Source: an uncultured Porphyromonadaceae bacterium (GTDB taxonomy: Bacteria; Bacteroidota; Bacteroidia; Bacteroidales; Muribaculaceae). Taken from it: a stretch of DNA of 58,165 nucleotides. The notes beneath the pieces are model-generated. The model worked only from the letters and a program-made list of their open reading frames with translations. It ran no database searches and was not told the DNA's origin. Positions 52,442 to 58,165 of the stretch are shown here, one piece after another (position 1 is the first letter of the stretch; every line of letters begins with the position of its first letter). The stretch is from NCBI GenBank assembly GCA_947175425.1, contig CAMWMR010000016.1, forward strand, positions 1 through 58,165, given 5' to 3'. The position numbers were made by a program, and so were the translations under genes.

Positions 52442-53616
52442 TCGGCGGCTTTGCTCAGTTCGGTGGAAGTTTCGCCCAGCCAACCGCAACACTGGTTCAC
52501 CCCGGTGTACACCCTTATAAAGTCGGCTCCGGGTAATTCAACGGGCGTTCCGTCGGCGCCCACTGCATTGGAAATATCAAAAGAGTTAAGTTCCTCAAAT
52601 TCGTTGGGATGATTGTCGACATAGCCCCACGCATAGCTGAGCAGCGAGTAGTATGTTCCGTTTCCGCTCAGGTCGCGGGCATTGGGAGCAAGCAGCGTGC
52701 CACTGAAACTCAGTGTGTTATCGCTTATCCATGCCGGGAAATAATTTTGCGGGTGAAAGCGGTTTTTGGGTATATATCCTTCGGCGCCGGTGTTGTCGGT
52801 CCATCGGATATAATAACAGTCGTCTATCGAAGCTGAATTATCGGGCACCGGCACTCTGTCGGGGTCGGGCGTATGGTAGCAAATGGAATATCCTTTTGTC
52901 GTGAGCGGCGAGTTGTATTCGCTTCCCGCCAGTTCGTACCAGGGGTCGTCGGGGATACCGTTGCAGTTTGCATCGAAGCTCACCATTACAATTCCCGGCT
53001 CGGCCGAACCGGAGGCTTGTCCCGGCATGAGCATATCGTAGAAACAGTTTCCCCAAATGCGAAAATCGTTCTGCCCGGGCTCGTTCACAACAGTATGGTC
53101 GAACCCGAAAGTAACGTATCCGCCGTACCCTCCAAGAGTAATCATAACATCGTTAGTACCTGATATACACTCGCCTGCCTTTCGTATCATATCGTCGGCA
53201 GAATCTCCGTTTTCATATGGCGGCAGCTCGTTTACGAATTGCCCGGGCGCAGGACAGTACTCGTATACCCGCTCAATATAGGGGCTGTACTCCACTTCCT
53301 CGTGCATGACATTCACCTTGAACTCGTGCGAATAAGGAGTGTTTTCATCTATTATTTCAAAGCGCAGAGAATAAGTACCCTCGCGAGCCGCAAGGAAAAT
53401 GTATTCATGGTCGGTACTCACGGTCTGTCCTTCGACAGTCCAGCGATACGCATTTCCCGTAAGAGCCGGCCGCAGCTGCAGTTTCTTCATTCGCGGAATA
53501 CGGTACACATCGTCCAGCCCGAGATTTTGCATGGGAATATCGTTGCTGCAAGATGCAAGCAACAAGGCAATTAAAAACGGTAGCGCCGATTTGGATTTTA
53601 TTTTTCGAGAAAGCAT
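52429..53616 (-). CDS. PKD-like surface lipoprotein of the cobalamin operon
   Basis: A 395-aa lipoprotein (lipobox LASC, Cys23). An N-terminal PKD/Ig-like domain (about 35-110, YRWTVEGQTVSTDHEYIFLAA) is followed by a larger domain with FDANCNGIPDDPWYELAGSEY and YIRWTDNTGAEGYIPKNRFH, as in cell-surface proteins of Bacteroides B12 loci. Position behind btuG and the riboswitch suggests capture of cobalamin or cobalamin-protein complexes at the surface; no direct binding evidence exists in the sequence. ATG 53616 overlaps btuG by 19 bp; a start at 53652 is possible. Confidence 0.72.
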   Translation of the reverse strand: MLSRKIKSKSALPFLIALLLASCSNDIPMQNLGLDDVYRIPRMKKLQLRPALTGNAYRWTVEGQTVSTDHEYIFLAAREGTYSLRFEIIDENTPYSHEFKVNVMHEEVEYSPYIERVYEYCPAPGQFVNELPPYENGDSADDMIRKAGECISGTNDVMITLGGYGGYVTFGFDHTVVNEPGQNDFRIWGNCFYDMLMPGQASGSAEPGIVMVSFDANCNGIPDDPWYELAGSEYNSPLTTKGYSICYHTPDPDRVPVPDNSASIDDCYYIRWTDNTGAEGYIPKNRFHPQNYFPAWISDNTLSFSGTLLAPNARDLSGNGTYYSLLSYAWGYVDNHPNEFEELNSFDISNAVGADGTPVELPGADFIRVYTGVNQCCGWLGETSTELSKAADLHI

Positions 53617-54752
53617 ATATGTGCGGGAATATCGCCGGTACGCACGCTCCATTTCTTTTTGCCTTGCTGACTGAAGCAGTACAGAGTTCCCGACGAAACA
53701 TAGTTTTTTGCATCGGTAATAAAAATATCGCCTGTTTCGGGATGCACGGCAATTCCATAGGGAACGGCTATTTCTTTTTCCGAACCGTCGGTAATAAAGG
53801 AGCTTGCTACAAGCTTTTTTGTTTTTGTATCAATAATGCCGTAAGTCACTGTATTGGAGGATGTATATTCGCTCCATTCGGTAGCGAAAAAATACATATT
53901 GTCGCCAAAGAAAGCCATGTCGGAACATGCCAGCGGAATTGTATCGCTTACCGTCATCTGATTGTAGCCCGGCTTTTTATCCAGCACATATAGCCGTGAG
54001 GGAATGGACTTATAGTCGCCCCGCGAAGTTACCCAAAGTTTGCCGTAGGAATCTTTTTTCAGCCGGTGCAGATTTATTCCCACCGGAATTTGCCGAACCT
54101 GCTTGAAATCAATCATCTGAATAACGGAAACGGTGTTGTCGTACAGCGGAGCGCGATAGCCTCCTGAATTTGCCACATACATGTAATCGTCCACAATTTC
54201 CATTTCTTCGGGCTGATAGCCCACGCTTACTTTGCGTGTAATTGCAAGACTTGCCGTATCCACTTCAAAAACCGCACCCTTAGGGGCTTCGGGATCTATG
54301 AGGACAGGCCCTACATATGAGCTTACATAAGCTTTGCCACGGTAGAAGCGCACATAGCGGCAGTTGGGAATATCTATTTGTCCGATTCGTTTTCCCGAAC
54401 GGGCGTCGAGAACCTCCACCTTGTGCGAGCAATTAACTACAACATAGAGTTTTGAACCGTAAATGCCGATATCGTTTCCCACATCGCCAAGTTCCTTTAT
54501 AACTTCGGGATTCCGTTCGGGGTATATATTGCGGGCATACAGGCCGGTGAAGTAATCGAAGAAATCAAGAGTGCATTTGTTTGAGCCCATATTGCCTTCG
54601 TTAACAAGGTAGAAGCCTCTTATTCGGGTATCGGGAGCCGGAATTTCCGTAACGATATCGTACTCTGCAGGCACCACAAGCTCGTCCTCACGACAGCTTG
54701 TGGCACCGATGAGTATCTGCAGAAAATATATAATTATGAAAAACTGTTTCAT
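53598..54752 (-). CDS. btuG: BtuG-type cobalamin-binding surface lipoprotein (beta-propeller)
   Basis: A surface lipoprotein that in Bacteroides captures vitamin B12 with very high affinity and hands it to the TonB-dependent BtuB channel. The 384-aa precursor has a lipobox GATSC near residue 20 and a YncE-like seven-bladed propeller built of repeats such as FYLVNEGNMGSNKCTLDFFD, YGSKLYVVVNCSHKVEVLD, GKAYVSSYVGPVLIDP and IAVHPETGDIFITDAKNY. The riboswitch directly upstream supports a B12 role. No btuB gene is in this operon. ATG 54764 is an alternative start. Confidence 0.85.
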   Translation of the reverse strand: MKQFFIIIYFLQILIGATSCREDELVVPAEYDIVTEIPAPDTRIRGFYLVNEGNMGSNKCTLDFFDYFTGLYARNIYPERNPEVIKELGDVGNDIGIYGSKLYVVVNCSHKVEVLDARSGKRIGQIDIPNCRYVRFYRGKAYVSSYVGPVLIDPEAPKGAVFEVDTASLAITRKVSVGYQPEEMEIVDDYMYVANSGGYRAPLYDNTVSVIQMIDFKQVRQIPVGINLHRLKKDSYGKLWVTSRGDYKSIPSRLYVLDKKPGYNQMTVSDTIPLACSDMAFFGDNMYFFATEWSEYTSSNTVTYGIIDTKTKKLVASSFITDGSEKEIAVPYGIAVHPETGDIFITDAKNYVSSGTLYCFSQQGKKKWSVRTGDIPAHICFLEK

Positions 54753-54834
54753 TTTCAGACGCATCAATAAAGCCCGCTTCCACACACCGGTGTACAAGCG
54801 AGGGAAAAATAATCTGAAAACGAAAACGAAGGAA

Positions 54835-54852
54835 TCCGGCACCGATGCCGGA
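54835..54852 (-). terminator. Candidate expression-platform terminator of the cobalamin riboswitch
   Basis: A 7-bp GC-rich stem (54846-54852 with 54835-54841) and 4-nt loop, followed on the minus strand by a U-rich stretch (TTCCTTCGTTTTCGTTTTC). It lies between the B12 box and the btuG start, where a ligand-controlled terminator would be expected. Confidence 0.6.
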
Positions 54853-54904
54853 AAAGTTTCAAGAATCAGATTTTAAGCCCATATTCCCGCAGGCCTGAAA
54901 CCGG

Positions 54905-55070
54905 AAATGCAGCTATGGCAGGTCTTCTGACTCGTCCCCGAAAAAGCCGTCTTCTCGGAGAACACATCTCCAATGACATACAGGCTAATCGTTATACAGG
55001 ACTCACAGCAGCGGGTACTGTTCCGGATTCACACCGGATTCCCTTTTTATGCCCTTGCCGGGCAACCATA
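54905..55070 (-). promoter_or_regulatory. Cobalamin (B12) riboswitch
   Basis: On the minus strand the leader contains GGGAATCCGGTGTGAATCC, then ACAGTACCCGC-GCTGTGAGT and the B12 box AGTCAGAAGACCTGCC (54932-54917), the conserved core of the cobalamin riboswitch in the right order. It follows a perfect promoter and precedes btuG, so high cobalamin should repress the operon. Confidence 0.95.
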
Positions 55071-55076
55071 ACGCCG

Positions 55077-55108
55077 CAAAGTTAGCAAATAGAAAACATC
55101 TTTCCAAA
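55077..55108 (-). promoter_or_regulatory. Promoter of the riboswitch-btuG operon
   Basis: Minus-strand TTTG (55108-55105), exactly 20 bp, then TAACTTTG (55084-55077). Transcription would start near 55070, at the 5' edge of the riboswitch. Confidence 0.88.
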
Positions 55109-55129
55109 AAAAATTACAAGCTTGAATGA

Positions 55130-55387
55130 GTGACACCGGGCTGCCAAGGACTGCCTGTTTATGCAACTTGCGCACTGTTTTTTGCTGTAAACATATCGTT
55201 TACAGGTTACTATCAAAGTATTGAAAAAGCTTTCAAAGCAATGATTTTAACACTGTTGCGCGGCGTGGTGCTTCATGTACCTTTATTCTATATACTCCCC
55301 GCCTTACTTCCCGGCACTGGAACATGGGCAGCCATACCCGCATCGGAGGCTCTCACCCTTATCATTATTCTGCTATCCAAAAGATAA
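55130..55387 (+). pseudogene. C-terminal remnant of a MATE-family efflux transporter
   Basis: The 85 codons resemble only the last part of a MATE/DinF-type transporter: LPVYATCALFFAVNISFTGYYQSIEKAFKAM, then two hydrophobic helices (LLRGVVLHVPLFYILPALL and AAIPASEALTLIIILL). Family members are about 440 aa, so roughly four fifths are missing. The remnant starts right behind the divergent riboswitch promoter and has its own terminator, suggesting that the 5' part was deleted or replaced. A truncated product is unlikely to function. Confidence 0.75.
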
Positions 55388-55426
55388 ACGAGTTAAAGGC
55401 AAGAACCAAGCAAGAATTACAGCATA

Positions 55427-55454
55427 AAAAAAGAGGTCCGTTGACCTCTTTTTT
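55427..55454 (+). terminator. Terminator after the MATE remnant
   Basis: A perfect 12-bp stem AAAAAAGAGGTC with GACCTCTTTTTT, a 4-nt loop, and a symmetric A/T-run so that it may work in both directions. Confidence 0.88.
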
Positions 55455-55531
55455 GTTACTGTATGCTGTCGCAATTATAAATCGTGCTGTATAAGCTTGA
55501 TTGTTAAGCAGCCGTATTTATTATTGATTTT

Positions 55532-55867
55532 TTAGAAGCACAGACCCGGAACATTAACAAGGGTCACAGGATAAGTTACCCCGGCCTTTAGATTACCGAA
55601 ATGGTCATTTAAGTTAACCATACCGGAACCGTTATTTAGACTTACTGTTATATCCCTACGCTGATTTCCGCATTGAACCAAAATTCTAACTTGCGTTACT
55701 TGTCTGTCACTAACGGTTATATGAACCCAAGCTGCATTTCCGTTTTGGGATTTAGGCGTGACGCTTGATTCCTGAAGTGTAACTCGGACGTTGTCGTAAT
55801 TGCAAGTATTTGCATATGCGCAAATTGAGCAGATACATACAACCATGAACATTAGAAATTTTTTCAT
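55532..55867 (-). CDS. Small secreted cysteine-containing protein of unknown function
   Basis: A 111-aa precursor with a clear signal peptide (about residues 1-19, MFMVVCICSICAYAN). The mature part is about 90 residues, beta-rich (VRVTLQESSV, WVHITVSDRQVTQVRILVQC, RRDITVSLNNGSG, YPVTLVNV) with three Cys (TCNYDN, VQCGNQ, GLCF); the last is the penultimate residue. I do not recognise a family. A single Ig-like or lectin-like sheet is a reasonable guess. An unusually long structured leader lies upstream. Confidence 0.65.
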   Translation of the reverse strand: MKKFLMFMVVCICSICAYANTCNYDNVRVTLQESSVTPKSQNGNAAWVHITVSDRQVTQVRILVQCGNQRRDITVSLNNGSGMVNLNDHFGNLKAGVTYPVTLVNVPGLCF

Positions 55868-55945
55868 GTGTATTAATGATTTGGTAGCCGTTCAGTCCTG
55901 TAGGCCGGTTCTCAGATACAAAAGCGTGGACTGCATTGCCACACC

Positions 55946-56070
55946 TGCTGTTGATGGTCCTGAGAAAACCTTGTATGCAAAGGTATGAAACGAGTAGCCC
56001 ACGCTATAGCGTGAGAATCGCCTTGTTACCTTCTTGCATACTTAGAAAATTTCTCAGGTTTTCAACAGCA
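55946..56070. repeat. 125-bp imperfect palindrome in the leader of the small secreted protein gene
   Basis: Centred on the perfect 14-bp palindrome CACGCTATAGCGTG (56000-56013). The arms pair outward through AAGGTA/TACCTT (55980-55985, 56027-56032), GTATGCAA/TTGCATAC (55973-55980, 56034-56041), CCTGAGAAA/TTTCTCAGG (55959-55967, 56050-56058) and TGCTGTTGA/TCAACAGCA (55946-55954, 56062-56070). Interruptions are unpaired bulges, like a structured RNA rather than a recent duplication. With the promoter at 56159-56129 it lies in a leader of about 255 nt. Confidence 0.7.
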
Positions 56071-56128
56071 AGATAAGCAAAACGCTTCTTCTTTAATTAA
56101 TATGTCGTGTCATTCCGGATTGACGTGG

Positions 56129-56159
56129 CAAATATACGAAATTTTTTCTTACATACAAA
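56129..56159 (-). promoter_or_regulatory. Promoter of the structured leader and small secreted protein
   Basis: Minus-strand TTTG (56159-56156), a 19-bp spacer and TATATTTG (56136-56129). Confidence 0.7.
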
Positions 56160-56306
56160 AATTATATTATGGTCTACAATATACTTTATGATTTGTTTCT
56201 GCATCGGGAGCCTAAAATGAATCGGCAAAAACCAATAAAATTTGATAATAACGCAATAACCAACAAATTAGCCGATGTTTTTTCCGATGCAGGGAGTTGG
56301 CGGAGC

Positions 56307-57386
56307 TTATTGTGCCGGCATGTATTTGCTGAAGAAAGCGGCAATGCTGTCGAAGGGAATTTTTTCGGCGTTGTCGTAGAGGTCGCAATGGCTTGCTCCG
56401 GGCACAATGAGCAATTCCTTGTTGTTACCCTGCAGTTTTGAGAACGCTGTTTTTCCCATATATAGCGAATGCGCGTTCTCGCCGTGAAGCACCATTACGG
56501 CATTACGGATTTCCGAGGCCCGGCTCAGCAAGGGGAAATTTACAAAAGGCAAGTTGGAAGTAGTATTCCAGCCGTCGTTGGAATTTCCGCTGCGGGGGTG
56601 ATAGCCTCGGGGAGTCTTGTAGTAATCGTAATAGTCTTTTACAAACTGCGGCACATCCTCGGGAAGAGGGTCTACAACGCCGCCGGCACGCGCGTAGCTG
56701 CCTTGGCGGTAATCGGCGGTACGTCTTTCGGCCAAAGTCTGCAACATCTTGTATCGGGAATCGGGGTTGTCGTCGGCATCAAAATAACCGTTCGATGTGC
56801 AGCGGCTTATATCGTACATTGTAGATGCAACCGTGGCCTTTATGCGGGGGTCGTTGGCGGCTGCATTAATGGCAAAGCCACCGAATCCGCAAATACCCAA
56901 AATGCCTATGCGGTTCTCATCGGACTCGGGAAGCGTGGAGAGGAAATCGACGGCTGCCGAAAAGTCCTCGGTGTTTATGTCGGGCGACGCCACACGGCGT
57001 GGCATCCCGCCGCTTTCGCCGGTAAACGAGGGGTCGAAAACAAGTGTTATGAATCCGCGTTCGGCAAGATTTTGTCCGTAGAAACCGCTCGACTGCTCTT
57101 TTACGGCTCCGAAAGGCCCGCTTATTGCAATTGCCGGAGCGGGAACGTCAAGCTTTTGGGGCATATACAAATCGGCGGCCAGCGTAATGCCGTAGCGGTT
57201 CACGAATGTTACTTTGCAATGCTTTACAATGTCGCTTTTGGGAAATACCTTATCCCACTCGGTTGTAAGAGACAGTTGCTCGAGCGGAGCAAGCGAAGTG
57301 TCGGCAAATGTTTTTTCCATAATCTGAGAATTTGCAGTGGTTATGCCTGCGGCGAACAAAAGCAGCAAGGCGGTGAACTTGTTCAT
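56307..57386 (-). CDS. Exported alpha/beta hydrolase with cysteine nucleophile
   Basis: A 359-aa protein with a signal peptide (about 1-20) and the alpha/beta-hydrolase fold: AIAISGPFGAVKEQSSGFY as the oxyanion region, LVFDPSFTGESGG, the nucleophile elbow GICGFGG with Cys166 in place of Ser, and the catalytic His in PGASHCDLYD near the end. Cys at the elbow is the dienelactone-hydrolase pattern. Residues about 195-270 form an inserted helical cap. The substrate is unknown; a surface or periplasmic esterase is likely. ATG 57386 is chosen over 57470 for the signal peptide. Confidence 0.82.
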   Translation of the reverse strand: MNKFTALLLLFAAGITTANSQIMEKTFADTSLAPLEQLSLTTEWDKVFPKSDIVKHCKVTFVNRYGITLAADLYMPQKLDVPAPAIAISGPFGAVKEQSSGFYGQNLAERGFITLVFDPSFTGESGGMPRRVASPDINTEDFSAAVDFLSTLPESDENRIGILGICGFGGFAINAAANDPRIKATVASTMYDISRCTSNGYFDADDNPDSRYKMLQTLAERRTADYRQGSYARAGGVVDPLPEDVPQFVKDYYDYYKTPRGYHPRSGNSNDGWNTTSNLPFVNFPLLSRASEIRNAVMVLHGENAHSLYMGKTAFSKLQGNNKELLIVPGASHCDLYDNAEKIPFDSIAAFFSKYMPAQ

Positions 57387-57507
57387 AATTACTCTATTGT
57401 TATTTTCGCACTGCAAAATTATGGATAGAAAGGGCGGCAAAAAGCCCCGCGATGAATTAATACCAACCATAATTGCGGGTGATGTAGCAACGTGCCGTTT
57501 TTTATAT

Positions 57508-57515
57508 TAAATTTG
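57508..57515 (+). promoter_or_regulatory. -7 element at the start of the AraC-type regulator
   Basis: TAAATTTG lies only 4 bp before ATG 57520, with no good -33 element. If active, it would give an almost leaderless mRNA. Confidence 0.4.
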
Positions 57516-57519
57516 CGGC

Positions 57520-58165
57520 ATGAAACAGGAACAAGTCATTACAGTAAAGCTCGATACAATCGATGCGTACAATAAACTTTTCGGGCTCGAAACCCGTCAT
57601 CCGCTTGTGAGCGTAATCGACCTCAAAAAGGCTACGTGCAAGGTGGATCGCGTGCGTATGGACTACGGCGTATATGCTCTTTTCCTCAAAAACGGCACAA
57701 ACTGTATTTTGAAATACGGACGCCAGCCCTACGATTATCAGGAGGGCTCGATAGTGAGTTTTGCACCCGGCCAGGTTATAGATGTGGATGCAAGCAACGA
57801 GGAACTTGCTCCCGATGTTGTGGGACTAATGTTTCATCCCGACCTGCTGTACGGTACGCCTCTGGCAATCAAAATAAAGGATTACCGTTTTTTTGAATAC
57901 TCGCAGCGGGAGGCTCTGCATCTGTCGGAAGAGGAACGAAGCCTTTTTCTGGAGTGTCTCAACAATATAAGCCACGAAACCGAGCACCCCGTCGACAAGC
58001 ACAGCGCCGGTATTATTGCGAGCCACATACAGCTGCTGCTCGATTATATGGCACGTTTTTATGAGCGTCAGTTCATTACCCGGCACAAAGTGAACTCCAA
58101 TGTTGTGGCACGTTTTGAAAAAGGGCTTAAAGAGTACTATGCGAGCGGGAAAGGGAACGACGGCA
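57520..58165 (+). CDS. AraC-family-type transcriptional regulator, N-terminal part (cut by window end)
   Basis: The frame opens at ATG 57520 and runs to the window end without a stop (215 codons). It reads as the cupin-like sensor domain of Bacteroidota AraC regulators: YNKLFGLETRHPLVSVIDL, YGVYALFLKNG, YDYQEGSIVSFAPGQV, GLMFHPDLLYGTPLA and the linker helix YARFYERQFITRHK. The C-terminal double HTH domain would lie beyond 58165. It is divergent from the hydrolase gene and may control it, which is a common arrangement. Confidence 0.85.
   Translation, partial: MKQEQVITVKLDTIDAYNKLFGLETRHPLVSVIDLKKATCKVDRVRMDYGVYALFLKNGTNCILKYGRQPYDYQEGSIVSFAPGQVIDVDASNEELAPDVVGLMFHPDLLYGTPLAIKIKDYRFFEYSQREALHLSEEERSLFLECLNNISHETEHPVDKHSAGIIASHIQLLLDYMARFYERQFITRHKVNSNVVARFEKGLKEYYASGKGNDG

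Noticed and set aside
55946-56070. The long palindrome as an insertion-sequence end or attachment site
   Set aside because: No transposase or integrase, no target duplication, and bulged pairing more like a folded RNA.
56100-56122. A five-codon upstream reading frame (MTRHIN) in the structured leader
   Set aside because: It is too short to judge and has no feature of a regulatory leader peptide such as clustered rare or identical codons.
56469-57428. A 319-codon open frame on the plus strand
   Set aside because: It is antisense to the alpha/beta hydrolase gene, with no independent support.

Overview
The window looks like chromosomal DNA of a Bacteroidota bacterium of the order Bacteroidales. 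Muribaculaceae is a plausible family, but that is only an impression from protein resemblance. The evidence is a type V (FimA/Mfa-type) pilus locus, an RprX/RprY-type two-component pair, a type B ribosomal protein L31, a type IX secretion type-B sorting domain, a BtuG-type vitamin B12 lipoprotein and an HU-CCDC81/SPOR protein. Many genes are preceded by the Bacteroidota promoter form TTTG-N20-TAnnTTTG. Gene density is high, and I saw no tRNA, rRNA, CRISPR array or intact insertion sequence.

1-3300: prs (with an in-frame stop upstream of the only usable ATG), a D-2-hydroxyacid dehydrogenase and a FadL-type outer-membrane protein. 3300-13590: a type V pilus operon (DUF3575, DUF3868, major fimbrillin, FimB/Mfa2 anchor, minor fimbrillin, large DUF4906-type tip protein). 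A 203-bp segment bounded by perfect 17-bp inverted repeats lies upstream; the only full consensus -7 element seen inside it points away from the pilus genes, as in a phase-variable invertible promoter in its OFF orientation. This is the most interesting feature of the window.

13620-18600 (minus strand): DUF3127, proS, a GtrB-like glycosyltransferase, umuD, umuC and an HU-like gene form one tight run. 18800-30220 (plus): a small unknown protein, BrkB/YihY, RidA, purL, an etfB-etfA-acyl-CoA dehydrogenase operon and nhaA. 30500-32750: rprX-rprY. 32800-36420 (minus): maf, a KdsC-like phosphatase, a DUF2520 protein and a nitroreductase overlap one another, followed by an HU/SPOR protein.

36600-41820 (plus): a T9SS type-B cargo protein, a lytic transglycosylase and uvrA. 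41820-46250: an unknown gene, L31, a B3/B4-domain protein, a Sua5/YrdC protein and an iron-ADH-like protein lacking two metal ligands, with two copies of a small MITE-like palindromic element. 46250-52380 (minus): rpoZ and bamD; a nucleotidyltransferase, tgt and lptG; and an ABC-F ATPase.

52400-55110 (minus): a cobalamin-riboswitch-controlled operon for BtuG and a PKD-like surface lipoprotein, with a MATE transporter remnant beside it. 55400-58165: a small secreted protein behind a long palindromic leader, a Cys-nucleophile alpha/beta hydrolase, and an AraC-type regulator cut by the window end.
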